DNA from: Qipengyuania soli
GTDB lineage: Bacteria > Pseudomonadota > Alphaproteobacteria > Sphingomonadales > Sphingomonadaceae
Direction: 5' to 3'
DNA: 64,000 nucleotides
Assembly: GCF_015529805.1 (NCBI RefSeq)
Contig: NZ_CP064654.1
Span: 620,001-684,000, forward strand
Shown: positions 1 to 8,687 of the stretch, piece by piece
Layout: every line of letters begins with the position of its first letter
How positions within the stretch are numbered: the first letter of the stretch is position 1
Made by a program: the position numbers and the translations under genes
The notes under the pieces: generated by a model
Told to the model about the DNA's origin: nothing
Databases searched by the model: none
The model's input: only the letters and a program-made list of their open reading frames with translations

Positions 1-993
1 AACAACGGAGCTCCGATCACCGCCCGGGTGGTCACGGCGATCTGGGCTGCGATCGAGGGCGGGCTAGACAATGCGCTCGCCCGTCGGATTGCCGAATGGC
101 AGGGCGCGCCCCTGGCCGACGCGCTTCCGCTGCGCATCGCCGGGGGCCTGCACTGGCTCCACCTGACGGGACGTGAGCCGGCGTTAGCTCCCATCTATCG
201 CGGCATCGGTGCCGACGATGTTGCGATCATCGCCGACGCCATGACGGCACACGAGGCGCAACTGCTGCCCTGGCTCGACGGGCCGCCGCAGACCAACGAG
301 GCGGGCCGGTCAAGCAATTTCATCGCCGCCATGCTGTGGCTCGCGGGCAAGGGCCTGCCGCCGCGCTTCGAATGTCTCGAGATCGGGTCAAGCGCGGGCA
401 TCAACCTGATGCTCGACCGCTACCACTATGATCTTGGCGGGGTGCAGGTTGGACCTTCCGACGCCGTCATGCACTTCAAGCCGGAATGGCAGGGGACTGC
501 TCCGCCCGACAAGCAGATCGAGATCGTATCGACCAAGGGATGCGATGTTGCACCGGTCGATCTGACCGACCCGAACCAGTCCCAACGGCTAAAGGCCTAC
601 ATCTGGCCGGAACACACGATCCGTTTCGAGCGGATGGAGGCGGCCATTCGTGCTGCAACCGAGCGCAAACCCGACCTGACGAAGATCAATGCAGCGGAAT
701 TCGTCGAGCGCGAATTGGCAAAGCTGCAGGAGCCAGGCACCACCCGGCTGCTGTTGCACTCGATCGTCTGGCAATACGTACTTGCCGACCAGCAGGAGAG
801 GGTGACTGCAGCGATGGAGGCCGCAGGCGCGAGCGCTACGGCCGAAACTCCGCTGGCGTGGGTATCGGTCGAGGCCGACCGGACCGTCCACCGCCACAAT
901 CTCAAGGTGCGCTACTGGCCCGGCGGAGCAGAAGCGACGCAACTCACCTGGTCGCACGCCCACGGCGCCGACATCGAGTGGCTGGGTAACTAG
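1..993 (+). CDS. DUF2332 family protein, 5' end cut by window
   Basis: The reading frame is open from base 1, and the residues before the first possible start (a GTG at 28) already read like the family (NNGAPITARVV...), so the true start probably lies outside the window. The body has the DUF2332 features I recognise: an ADALPLRIAGGLHWL segment, EIGSSAGINLMLDRYHY resembling a methyltransferase-like glycine loop, and a C-terminal WLHSHAHG-like region (WSHAHGADIEWLG). The biochemical function of DUF2332 is not known to me. Its stop codon overlaps that of the convergent alpha/beta hydrolase by 4 bases. Confidence 0.85.
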   Translation, partial: NNGAPITARVVTAIWAAIEGGLDNALARRIAEWQGAPLADALPLRIAGGLHWLHLTGREPALAPIYRGIGADDVAIIADAMTAHEAQLLPWLDGPPQTNEAGRSSNFIAAMLWLAGKGLPPRFECLEIGSSAGINLMLDRYHYDLGGVQVGPSDAVMHFKPEWQGTAPPDKQIEIVSTKGCDVAPVDLTDPNQSQRLKAYIWPEHTIRFERMEAAIRAATERKPDLTKINAAEFVERELAKLQEPGTTRLLLHSIVWQYVLADQQERVTAAMEAAGASATAETPLAWVSVEADRTVHRHNLKVRYWPGGAEATQLTWSHAHGADIEWLGN

Positions 994-1889
994 GCGGTCT
1001 TTTCGAGGAAAGCTTCCATCGCCGCATTGAAGGCTTCGGGTGCTTCCCACTGGACGAAGTGACCGGTCCCGGGAACCTGCACCACTTCGGGGTTCTCGAT
1101 GACTTCATCGAGCCCTTCGAGGTTGGCGGGCGGCAGCGCCATGTCATCCATCGCCCAGATCACCAGCGTCGGGATGGCCAGCTTGGGCAATGGGAAAGGC
1201 TGGTAATCGGCGGGGAGCTCGTAAGGCGCGTCGAGCGAAAGCACCTCCATCGGGCTTGCACGATAATAGTTGAGCATGCCGAAGGCGGCGTCGGGGTTCG
1301 ACCAGTCCTGGAGCAGTTGCGCCTGTTCCACCGGGTCCATCGACGTGGTGACTTCGCGCCCCGCGAATGCCTTCATCAGCACCGGGGCCAACCCATGCTC
1401 GCGGATCATGGGATCGTTTGCCGGGTCGCGGAAGATGCGGAAATACTGGCTCGCCTCGCGCTGCTGGCGGTTGGTGTAGAGCAGCTTGGGGAAGAGCACC
1501 GGATGGGGCGCGTTGGCAATGATGGCACGTGTCACCCGCCCGTTCATCATCCCGCCGTAGGCAACCCCCCAGGCGATCGCGCCGCCCCAGTCGTGACCGA
1601 CGATGCTGAACTTGTCGATGCCCAGTGCATCCATCAGCGCAAAGGCGTCGCCGATCATCTTGTCGGGTGTGTACTCAGACACTTCCTGCGGCTTTGAAGA
1701 GCCGCGATAGCCCCGCTGGTCGGGTGCGACACAGCGATAACGGTCGGAGAAATGCGTGATCTGGTTGCGCCAGGTGCGGTGGCTTTCGGGAAAGCCATGG
1801 AGGAACAGCAAGGCCGGTGCATCGCGCGGTCCCTCGTCGACCACGTCGAGGTGGATGCCGTTGGCGAGATCGACACGCTTCTGTTCCAT
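990..1889 (-). CDS. Alpha/beta hydrolase, epoxide hydrolase-like
   Basis: 299 residues, a full-length alpha/beta hydrolase. HGFPE at residues 31-35 forms the oxyanion region. GHDWGG at 98-103 carries an aspartate nucleophile (D100), as in epoxide hydrolases and haloalkane dehalogenases rather than serine esterases. The acid (WAMDDMALP) and the histidine (GTGHFVQWE) follow near the C-terminus. It probably hydrolyses a small epoxide or related compound in the cytoplasm; the substrate cannot be read from the sequence. It is last in the bolA-pirin-SDR-hydrolase run, starting 2 bases after the SDR stop. Confidence 0.88.
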   Translation of the reverse strand: MEQKRVDLANGIHLDVVDEGPRDAPALLFLHGFPESHRTWRNQITHFSDRYRCVAPDQRGYRGSSKPQEVSEYTPDKMIGDAFALMDALGIDKFSIVGHDWGGAIAWGVAYGGMMNGRVTRAIIANAPHPVLFPKLLYTNRQQREASQYFRIFRDPANDPMIREHGLAPVLMKAFAGREVTTSMDPVEQAQLLQDWSNPDAAFGMLNYYRASPMEVLSLDAPYELPADYQPFPLPKLAIPTLVIWAMDDMALPPANLEGLDEVIENPEVVQVPGTGHFVQWEAPEAFNAAMEAFLEKTA

Positions 1890-1891
1890 GG

Positions 1892-2704
1892 TCAGCCCTC
1901 CGCCTTCATCTTCTCCATGTAGCCGGCTGCGACCATGCCCGCGACCTGGTCGAGCAGCTGGTCGGGCGTGCGACGCATCTCGCCCATTGCCTGCTCCATG
2001 CCGTTGGCGACGATGATCTCGCGTTGTCCTGCCTCGACCGCATCGATGATGCGCTGTGCTGCCTCCAGCGGCGGGATACCGTTATCGATGACGCTGTCGC
2101 TGCGTCCGCGCTTGCTGCCGTCGGAGGTGAGCGCATTGCGGCTGACGTCGGTGGCGACAGAGCCGGGATAGATGACATGGACCTGCACGCCGCTTTGGGA
2201 AAGTTCTGCGCGGAGCGCGTCGGCATACCCGGCGAGCCCGAACTTGGCCGCGCAATAGGCCGTGCGCATCGGCACGCCGACCTTGCCCGCGATCGAGCTG
2301 ATGAACAGAAGGTGCCCGCTACCGCGCCCGGTCACATGCGGGAGCAGCGCCTGCGTCGCCGCGATCTGGGCGGTGAGGTCGATGTCGATGATCTCGCGGT
2401 AGACCGCGATGTCGGTATCGACTGCTGCGCTGCGCTGGGAAACACCGGCATTGGCGACGAATATGTCGACCCCCTTCCACGCGACTGCCTTGTCTGTCGC
2501 GGCTTGCATCTCTGCGTCGTCGCGGACATCGAAGGGCAGGATCAGCGTCTCGGTCGGCAAATCCGCCGCGACTTCCGCAAGGCGCGCCTCGTCACGGCCC
2601 GACAGGATGATGTTAGCGCCTCGGTTGGCCCATTCGCGCGCAAGCGCTGCGCCGATGCCGCTGCTCGCGCCAGTAATCCAGGCGGTCTTGCCTTCGAAAC
2701 TCAT
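1892..2704 (-). CDS. SDR family oxidoreductase
   Basis: 270 residues with the classical short-chain dehydrogenase pattern: TGASSGIG at 11-18 for NAD(P) binding, NAG at 85-87, a serine at 136/137, and Y150-x3-K154 as catalytic pair. It should reduce or oxidise a carbonyl/alcohol; the substrate is unknown. It sits 10 bases after the pirin gene and 2 bases before the alpha/beta hydrolase, so the three are very likely co-transcribed. Confidence 0.9.
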   Translation of the reverse strand: MSFEGKTAWITGASSGIGAALAREWANRGANIILSGRDEARLAEVAADLPTETLILPFDVRDDAEMQAATDKAVAWKGVDIFVANAGVSQRSAAVDTDIAVYREIIDIDLTAQIAATQALLPHVTGRGSGHLLFISSIAGKVGVPMRTAYCAAKFGLAGYADALRAELSQSGVQVHVIYPGSVATDVSRNALTSDGSKRGRSDSVIDNGIPPLEAAQRIIDAVEAGQREIIVANGMEQAMGEMRRTPDQLLDQVAGMVAAGYMEKMKAEG

Positions 2705-2714
2705 GTTGGTCCCC

Positions 2715-3605
2715 TCACGGATAAGTTACGGTGTTCGGCTCGCCGTCGGGGAGTGGAATGTATTCCTCCTCATCCCCTGGAACCTTGGGAAAGCGACCCT
2801 CGCGCCAGTCTGCCTTCGCTTGCTCGATACGCTCGCGGCGCGAGCTGACGAAGTTCCACCAGGCATGGCGGCGTGTTTCAAATGCCTCGCCGCCGAGCAG
2901 CATGACCCGTGCACCGGTCGCGCTTTCCAGTGTCATGTCGCGGCCCGGCTGCAGGATGGCCAGTTCGTACTGATTGAGGTCATGTCCATCGACGCTGGCT
3001 TCTCCTGCAACAAGCATGACCGCGCGTTCGTCGGCATCTTCCTCAAGCGGAATGGCGCCGCCCGCTTCGAGCAGGATTTCTGCGTAGATCGTGTCGGCGT
3101 AAGTGGTCGTGGGGGCGCGCTCGCCCCAAAGCTCACCCATGATGACGATTGCGCGGGCACGACCGTCTTCGATGACCGGCAGGTCGGTGACCGCCTCAAA
3201 CGCGGGATCGATCTCTTCCCGCCCATCTGGAAGAGCGAGCCAGGTCTGCATTCCAAATAGTCGTGGTCCGTTCTTGCGTTCGGATTCAGGCGACCTTTCG
3301 GAATGAACGATGCCCCTGCCGGCGGTCATCAGGTTCACCTGCCCCGGGCGGATGGTCGAGAATGTGCCGAGGCTGTCGCGATGGTCGATCACACCCTCGA
3401 ACAGCCAGGTAACCGTCGCGAGGTTGATGTGGGGATGCGGGCGGACATCCATGCCGGTACCAAGATCAAGCTGGGCCGGGCCAAACTGGTCGACGAAAAT
3501 GAAGGGTCCGACCATGGTCCGCTTTCGCGCAGGGAGAACGCGCCGGACGTCGAACTGGCCAAGGTCGTGGGTGACCGGAGTGAGCGTCTGTTCGAAAAGG
3601 CTCAT
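2715..3605 (-). CDS. Pirin family protein
   Basis: 296 residues, normal for bacterial pirins, which are double cupins of the YhaK/quercetinase-like group. The N-terminal cupin shows the pirin signature GPFIFVDQFGP and a DVRPHPHINLATVTWLFEG stretch whose histidines bind a metal. A second region (GRGIVHSERSP) completes the first cupin. Pirins have been linked to quercetin dioxygenase activity or redox sensing; which applies here cannot be told. It starts 11 bases downstream of bolA. Confidence 0.92.
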   Translation of the reverse strand: MSLFEQTLTPVTHDLGQFDVRRVLPARKRTMVGPFIFVDQFGPAQLDLGTGMDVRPHPHINLATVTWLFEGVIDHRDSLGTFSTIRPGQVNLMTAGRGIVHSERSPESERKNGPRLFGMQTWLALPDGREEIDPAFEAVTDLPVIEDGRARAIVIMGELWGERAPTTTYADTIYAEILLEAGGAIPLEEDADERAVMLVAGEASVDGHDLNQYELAILQPGRDMTLESATGARVMLLGGEAFETRRHAWWNFVSSRRERIEQAKADWREGRFPKVPGDEEEYIPLPDGEPNTVTYP

Positions 3606-3616
3606 CCGTCGCCCTC

Positions 3617-3889
3617 CTATGCCGTTGGTGCCGATGCCTGGATGGCAAGGGCGTGAACCCGCTGTCCGGGTATGTCCCCGAGTGCGCGATTGACCATTCT
3701 TTGCCTGTCCAGGCGGGACTTGTCGGCAAAGGCGGCTGCCTCGATCACAATCGTGAAATGTGATTCCCCGCTGCCATCGTCTCCCGAGTGGCCATGGTGC
3801 TTGGCGCTGTCATTGATGACCTCGAGCCGCGTGGGCCGGAATGCCTCGGTCAGAAGGCGCTCCATTTCCTGCTGGACGGGTCCATTCAT
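3617..3889 (-). CDS. bolA: BolA family protein
   Basis: 90 residues, the standard BolA size. The family core is visible: LEVINDSAKHHGH, then ESHFTIVIEAAAF and a helix ending RMVNRALGDI. The histidines in KHHGH and near HAL match the positions used with monothiol glutaredoxins to hold a 2Fe-2S cluster. Expected role is iron-sulfur trafficking or stress-linked regulation. It is the first gene of a four-gene minus-strand run and diverges from the J-domain gene with 60 bases between starts; that pairing is common in alphaproteobacteria. Confidence 0.92.
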   Translation of the reverse strand: MNGPVQQEMERLLTEAFRPTRLEVINDSAKHHGHSGDDGSGESHFTIVIEAAAFADKSRLDRQRMVNRALGDIPGQRVHALAIQASAPTA

Positions 3890-3949
3890 GAGCCAAAATC
3901 TCCTTTGCAGGGGTAGCCATAGCGCATCCTGCTCCCCATTCTAGAACGA

Positions 3950-4543
3950 ATGCGCCAGACAAAGTTTCACGGACGTTACGAAGCCGAGGGGCGAACCTGT
4001 GCGCATCCTTCTTGCCGGGAAGCTGGTGAATTTCGCGCGCCCGGCATGCGCGGGCATGGTTTCGACGGTCCGGGCGAATGGCAGTGGCTATGCCTTGAAC
4101 ACGTGCGGGAATTCAATTCCGGCTACGACTGGTTCGAGGGCATGAGCGCCGAGGAAATCTTCGAAGCGCAGTCGCCTGCCAGCGGCTGGCGGACCGAAAG
4201 TCCCAGTTTCCGCTCCAATTCCGGTGTCGACGGGATGCCGCGTTGGGCAGATTACGATGATCCCCTCGATGCCATTGCGGCGCGCGCGGCTGGTATCAAG
4301 AGTCGGGCCCGGCGTGAGGCCGAACTGGCCATGGACGGTCGCTTCAGTCGCGAGGAAGCGATGGCGCTCGAAGAGTTGGGGCTGGGCACTGATGTCGATC
4401 GCGCGAGACTGCGGCGGCGCTATTCCGAACTGGTCCGACGCTACCATCCCGACCGCAACGGCGGCGACCGCACCCACGAAGCGCAATTGGGTAAGGTGGT
4501 CGAAGCGTACCAGACCTTGCGCAAGTCGCGGGCGATCGCTTGA
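3950..4543 (+). CDS. J-domain (DnaJ-like) protein
   Basis: 197 residues. The C-terminal J domain spans about 133-195, with the invariant HPD at 166-168 (RRYHPDRNGG), so it should stimulate an Hsp70 ATPase. The N-terminal half has C17, C22, C48 and H51 in an arrangement that could bind zinc, then a conserved WLCLEHVREFN segment typical of the short alphaproteobacterial J proteins next to bolA and cobS. There is no Gly/Phe region or DnaJ zinc-finger repeat, so it is a specialised co-chaperone, not DnaJ itself. Confidence 0.9.
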   Translation: MRQTKFHGRYEAEGRTCAHPSCREAGEFRAPGMRGHGFDGPGEWQWLCLEHVREFNSGYDWFEGMSAEEIFEAQSPASGWRTESPSFRSNSGVDGMPRWADYDDPLDAIAARAAGIKSRARREAELAMDGRFSREEAMALEELGLGTDVDRARLRRRYSELVRRYHPDRNGGDRTHEAQLGKVVEAYQTLRKSRAIA

Positions 4544-4546
4544 CTG

Positions 4547-5224
4547 TCAGTCGCGCTCGGGAGCTCCGGGCGGGAAATATGGACGATAGTGCCGCGCATC
4601 TTCGACACAGCGCGCGACTTCGGGGAGCGCCAGCAATTCCTCGCGCAGAGCAATGACCTTTGGACAGGACTCCGGGATCGGGTCGACCCAATCCGCATAG
4701 AAGAGTGCAGGTGCCGCGGCACAGGTCACCAGGCTGACGTGCGGGGGAAGGCTGTGCGTTTCCAACCAACTTTCGAGCCATTGGTAGGCGCGTCTTAGAC
4801 CGGCTTTACCGGCCTCGACCTCCCGTATGTTGGGCTCCCCGATCGTCGGGGTGTTGCCGACCTCCGTGTTGCTGAGGTACGCGCCGACCACGCGCTGGAA
4901 GCCGCCCTGGAAGTAGTTGTCGAAAACCCTGTCGAGCATTCGCGCTTCCACCGCCGCCGCCGGATTGGTCGGTATGAGTGGAGCCGGGCCAGGGTGATGG
5001 ACGGCTAGGTATTCGACGATGGCTGTCGCTTCGATGATCGCGATGTCGCCGTCGGTCAGGACGGGGAATTTGCCAGCCGGATGCGCGGAATGGACAACCG
5101 CATTCGCCTCGTCGCAACCGGGGCCGATTTGCCTGAACTCGAACTCCGTCCCGTTGGCGTAAAGCGGGATCAGTGCCTTCCAGGTGTAGCTTGAGAAAAG
5201 GTGGCCATATAGAGCGAGGGTCAC
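4547..5224 (-). CDS. Glutathione S-transferase family protein
   Basis: 225 residues: a thioredoxin-like N-terminal domain with a GKFPVLTDGD segment (the cis-proline loop) and an IIEATAIVEYLA stretch where a Ser/Glu normally contacts the glutathione gamma-glutamyl group, then an all-helical C-terminal domain. Substrate unknown. It is the last of the eight-gene TetR/VOC/GST operon; its start overlaps the preceding reductase stop by 4 bases (ATGA). Confidence 0.88.
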   Translation of the reverse strand: MTLALYGHLFSSYTWKALIPLYANGTEFEFRQIGPGCDEANAVVHSAHPAGKFPVLTDGDIAIIEATAIVEYLAVHHPGPAPLIPTNPAAAVEARMLDRVFDNYFQGGFQRVVGAYLSNTEVGNTPTIGEPNIREVEAGKAGLRRAYQWLESWLETHSLPPHVSLVTCAAAPALFYADWVDPIPESCPKVIALREELLALPEVARCVEDARHYRPYFPPGAPERD

Positions 5225-5895
5225 CAGGTGCCCTCCTCAATGCGCCTGCGGCGTTCGATTTCGCGCTCGCTGATGATGGGGATGGGTGCTTCGTCGGGAT
5301 ATGGTGGCAAGGGCCCGGCCGGACGATAGGTCGCGACCACGGTGCCCTTGTCGGTGATCCAGTGATCGATCATGTCCAGTCGTTCGACGGGAGTGCCTTC
5401 GCCGAACATCCTCTTGCCGTGGCCCAGCGTGACGGGAAAAGTCATCAGAACCAGTTCGTCGATCAGCCCGGCAGCCAGCAGGCCGGGATAGATCGTACTC
5501 GATCCCTGGATGACGAGGTCGGGTCCGTCGGTCTGCTTCAGGTCGGCCACCGCTTCGATGGAGGATAGCCGGTGGCTGTTTTCCCACGGGAGTTCCTGAT
5601 CTCCGCGCGTCAGCACGTATTTGGCAGCCTTGGTGAACGCCTCGCTCATCGGCTTGTTGTCGCCTTCGGCATAAGGCCAGTAGGCGGCGAAGATGTCGTA
5701 GGTCCGCCGACCCAGCAGCAGGTCGTATTCGCCGCCGAACAGCTTGCCGAGGGCGGGCTCGATTCCTTCGTCCCACAGCTTGAACACCCAGCCGGCCTCT
5801 TCGAACCCACCCATCGGGTCCTCACCCGGTCCGCCGGGCGCCTGCATCACGCCGTCGAGCGAGAGAAACATCCCTCCGACAATCCTTCGCGCCAT
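5221..5895 (-). CDS. Dihydrofolate reductase-like (RibD C-terminal domain) protein
   Basis: 224 residues beginning MARRIVGGMFLSLDGVMQAPGG, the hallmark of stand-alone RibD_C proteins. LLLGRRTYDIFAAYWPY and DLVIQGSSTIYPGLLAAGLIDEL supply the nucleotide-binding and GxxxL segments. These NADPH-dependent reductases are usually accessory; this is neither FolA nor a RibD fusion. It lies 4 bases after the PhnB-like VOC gene within the TetR-led operon. Confidence 0.87.
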   Translation of the reverse strand: MARRIVGGMFLSLDGVMQAPGGPGEDPMGGFEEAGWVFKLWDEGIEPALGKLFGGEYDLLLGRRTYDIFAAYWPYAEGDNKPMSEAFTKAAKYVLTRGDQELPWENSHRLSSIEAVADLKQTDGPDLVIQGSSTIYPGLLAAGLIDELVLMTFPVTLGHGKRMFGEGTPVERLDMIDHWITDKGTVVATYRPAGPLPPYPDEAPIPIISEREIERRRRIEEGTW

Positions 5896-5899
5896 CGAA

Positions 5900-6379
5900 C
5901 TATTCTCCCCTGCGGGCAGCGTCTATCGTGGCGACGTCGAGCCTGGTCATGTCCATCATCGCGGTGAAGGCGCGCTGCGCCTCGTCACCACCTGCCGCCA
6001 GTGCGTCGAGCATGGTGCGCGGAGTGATCTGCCATGAGAAGCCCCACTTGTCCTTGCACCAGCCGCAGGCACTTTCCTGGCCGCCATTGCCGACAATCGC
6101 GTCCCAGTAACGATCTGTCTCGGCCTGGTCCTCGGTCACGACCATGAGACTGACGGCCTCGTTGGGCTTGAACATCGGACCGCCATTGAGGCCCGAGAAA
6201 CGGCGACCGAGAAGGGTGAACTCCACGGTGATGGGATCGCCCTGCTTCCCGCTCGGGAAATCGGTCGGAGCGTAGTGGATCGCATCGAGAGAGCTGTCGG
6301 GGAACGTGCCCGCATAGAAGCGCGCAGCTTCCTCGGCGTCGCCGTCGAACCACAGGACGGTGGTCAGCTTGTCGCTCAT
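5900..6379 (-). CDS. VOC family protein, PhnB/UbiG-demethylase-like
   Basis: 159 residues of the PhnB-like branch of the vicinal oxygen chelate fold (often named 3-demethylubiquinone-9 3-methyltransferase domain). Typical segments are LWFDGDAEEAARFYAGTFPDS and ACGWCKDKWGFSWQI. Despite the domain name it is unlikely to be a methyltransferase. The ATG overlaps the previous VOC stop by 4 bases, so the two are probably translationally coupled. Confidence 0.86.
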   Translation of the reverse strand: MSDKLTTVLWFDGDAEEAARFYAGTFPDSSLDAIHYAPTDFPSGKQGDPITVEFTLLGRRFSGLNGGPMFKPNEAVSLMVVTEDQAETDRYWDAIVGNGGQESACGWCKDKWGFSWQITPRTMLDALAAGGDEAQRAFTAMMDMTRLDVATIDAARRGE

Positions 6380-7188
6380 TGAGTCCTCTCCTTGCGGGGA
6401 CCGACGAGCCCGATTGTCGCGCCGCTCGGGTCGTGGGCGTAGACGGAGTATTCGCCCCCGGGGATTTGCTGAGGTTCGCCCACCCGCGTGCCGCCATGGT
6501 CACTGACCGCAGCGCAAGCGCGATCGATGTCGTCGACGCCGACGAAGTGCTGCCAGCGCGAACCTTCGCCTCCCGGTTGTGCCTTGCCGATCGCGCCGAT
6601 CCCGACGCCGTCGTGCTGGATGAAGAGATAATCGCCCATCGGCCCCATCGGCATGGCGCCTTCCTGGGTCCATCCAAAGGTGCTGGTGTAGAGAGCCGTC
6701 GCAGCAGCCTGATCCGTGGTCCACAGCTCGTTCCAACGGAAATGGCGCGCTTTCACGACGTCGAAAATGTCGCTCTTTGCGTCAGGATTGCCGGGGGGTG
6801 GGGTGGGGGTCATCAGGTAGATCACAGCCCCCTGCGGATCGGAAACAAGCGCCATGCGACCCACACCCGGCATATCGTTTGGCCCCATGTGGATCGCGCC
6901 ACCAGCTTCGACAAAAGCGGCTGCTGCAGCATCGACATCTGGCACGTGAACATAGCCCAACCAGCCCGGTTTCGCGCCGTTGGCAAGCATGTCCTGCGAC
7001 AGCGCGAGTACACCGCCCGCAAACCCGCCATCGCCGCGATTGATCATGCGATAGTCCATGGCGCCGTCCGGCACGCTGTTTTCCGCATCGATATCCCAAC
7101 CAACAACTGCCGCGTAAAAATCACGCGCGCGCGCAGGGTCGTCGGTCATCAGCTCGTACCAGATGAAGGCTCCGCGATCGTCCGCCAT
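6376..7188 (-). CDS. Two-domain VOC (glyoxalase-like) protein
   Basis: 270 residues in two tandem VOC units, about 1-130 (FIWYELMTDDPARARDFYAAVVGWD) and 140-265 (FRWNELWTTDQAAATALYTSTFGW). This internal duplication resembles the 27-kDa antigen/CFP-30B-like family. A metal-dependent isomerase, lyase or dioxygenase activity, or small-molecule binding, is possible. It lies 3 bases after the DUF1428 gene. Confidence 0.87.
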   Translation of the reverse strand: MADDRGAFIWYELMTDDPARARDFYAAVVGWDIDAENSVPDGAMDYRMINRGDGGFAGGVLALSQDMLANGAKPGWLGYVHVPDVDAAAAAFVEAGGAIHMGPNDMPGVGRMALVSDPQGAVIYLMTPTPPPGNPDAKSDIFDVVKARHFRWNELWTTDQAAATALYTSTFGWTQEGAMPMGPMGDYLFIQHDGVGIGAIGKAQPGGEGSRWQHFVGVDDIDRACAAVSDHGGTRVGEPQQIPGGEYSVYAHDPSGATIGLVGPRKERTQ

Positions 7189-7191
7189 AGC

Positions 7192-7563
7192 TCAGGCCTC
7201 CGCTTCGAAGATCGTTTCGAACCCACCGATGATCATGCGCTTGCCGTCGAAGGGCATGTCGCTGCCATCGGGGGCGCCGAATTCGGTCTGCATCCGTTCA
7301 TCGGCCATCATCTTCTCATGCGCCGCATCCGCAGTCGCCTTGTCGGGCCAGGCCATCCAGCTGAAGACGACCTTCTCGCCGTCCTCCAGATTGACCGCAC
7401 GGCGAAAATCCGTGTGCTGTCCGTCCTTCACGTCGGACTCCCACGCCTCGACATGACCGATGCAGCCATAGTCCCTCGCAATCGGCCAGAACTTCTCGGC
7501 CACAACGCGATAGGCTTCCTTGTTGGCTTCCGGCACGGGCACCACGAATCCGTTCACATACAT
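7192..7563 (-). CDS. DUF1428 family protein
   Basis: 123 residues matching DUF1428 (YbaA-like), a small dimeric alpha-beta barrel family: MYVNGFVVPVPEANKEAY at the start, then VFSWMAWPDKATADAA and PFDGKRMIIGGFE at the end. No catalytic function is established for the family. DUF1428 genes often sit with VOC and GST genes, as here, which suggests a shared stress or detoxification role. Confidence 0.9.
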   Translation of the reverse strand: MYVNGFVVPVPEANKEAYRVVAEKFWPIARDYGCIGHVEAWESDVKDGQHTDFRRAVNLEDGEKVVFSWMAWPDKATADAAHEKMMADERMQTEFGAPDGSDMPFDGKRMIIGGFETIFEAEA

Positions 7564-7575
7564 GCTCTCTCTCCT

Positions 7576-8250
7576 TCAATCCGTGTTGTCAGGGTGGCGT
7601 GCGAAAGCGGCCAATTGGTCTGCCATCGCCTGCTTGAATGCGGGGCGCGCTTCGCCGCGAGCAACATAAGCCTCGACAGCCGGATGCGCTGCCAGGACGC
7701 GGCTACCACCGAGCGACCTCAGCGTGGTGACCATGGCAATGTCCGCAACGGTGAACTGGCCGTCGAGCCATTCGGAGGCGCTTAGCCTTGCTTCCAGCGG
7801 GGCGAGTCGCCGCCCGAGGAATTCTTCGAGACTCGGTCGTCGCAGCTTTGCCCATTCCTCGTCCTTGGCGAAGAACGAGATGTTGCCATGTTCGAAAATC
7901 GGAGGCTCGACCGTGTTGAACGCGGCGAACAGCCAAGAGATTGCCGTCGCCTGCCTCTGTGGGTCTGCAGGCAGGAGTATCTCACTCTTCTGCGCCAGGT
8001 GGAGCAGCGATGCACCGCTTTCGAAGAAGGTTATCTCGCCGTCGCGGATAATCGGAATCTGGCTCCACGGTTGCCCCTCGACGAGCCAGTCCGGCTTGTC
8101 GGCGACATTGGCCAGCCGCTCGCGATAGGAAACACCCGCTTCCTCGCAAGCCCAACGGGGGCGCAGGTCGCGCACGAAGCCCTGCGCGAAGGGCGGGACC
8201 CAACGGTAGCCGCTGATCTCGACCTGCGCGCCGGGATCGATCATCGACAT
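7576..8250 (-). CDS. Glutathione S-transferase family protein
   Basis: 224 residues. The N-terminal thioredoxin-like half has WSQIPIIRDGEITFFESGASLLHLA, containing the cis-Pro loop and the Glu-Ser pair expected to bind glutathione; a helical C-terminal half ends WLDGQFTVADIAMVT, the GST N-capping box region. It is the second GST of this operon and differs clearly in sequence from the one at 4547-5224, so it is not a recent duplicate. Its ATG overlaps the VOC stop. Confidence 0.88.
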   Translation of the reverse strand: MSMIDPGAQVEISGYRWVPPFAQGFVRDLRPRWACEEAGVSYRERLANVADKPDWLVEGQPWSQIPIIRDGEITFFESGASLLHLAQKSEILLPADPQRQATAISWLFAAFNTVEPPIFEHGNISFFAKDEEWAKLRRPSLEEFLGRRLAPLEARLSASEWLDGQFTVADIAMVTTLRSLGGSRVLAAHPAVEAYVARGEARPAFKQAMADQLAAFARHPDNTD

Positions 8251-8687
8251 CAGCCCTGTGCCTCGGCGAATTCGGCGGGACCGACTTCCACAGCAGCTTG
8301 GTCCATCCAGAAGACTTCCCAGATGTGGCCGTCGGGATCCTCGAAGCTGCGGCCGTACATGAAGCCATAGTCCTGCTTGGGATTACAATCAGGCGTTCCG
8401 CCGGCGCCAGCGGCCTTGTCGACCATGGCATCGACCGCGTCGCGGCTTTCGGCACCCAGAGCGTTCATGACTTGCGCGGTCTTCCTGGCATCGGGAATGT
8501 CCTTCGTGGTGAACGACTTCCACTTCTCGTGCGTCAGCAGCATGACGACGATGGCATCACTCAGCTGCATCGCGGCAGCGGTTTCGTCGGTGAACTTCGG
8601 TTCATTGGTGAAGCCGACTGCCGAATAGAACGCCTTGGATTTCTCCAGGTCGGAAACGGGAAGGTTCACGAAGATCATCTGGGTCAT
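8250..8687 (-). CDS. VOC family protein (glyoxalase-like)
   Basis: 145 residues of the one-domain VOC type with IFVNLPVSDLEKSKAFYSAVGF at the start and FEDPDGHIWEVFWMD at the end, the latter carrying the typical metal-ligand Glu/His positions. It resembles the lactoylglutathione lyase-like accessory proteins found directly after TetR genes. Its ATG overlaps the TetR stop by 4 bases, so it is co-transcribed with its probable regulator. Confidence 0.9.
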   Translation of the reverse strand: MTQMIFVNLPVSDLEKSKAFYSAVGFTNEPKFTDETAAAMQLSDAIVVMLLTHEKWKSFTTKDIPDARKTAQVMNALGAESRDAVDAMVDKAAGAGGTPDCNPKQDYGFMYGRSFEDPDGHIWEVFWMDQAAVEVGPAEFAEAQG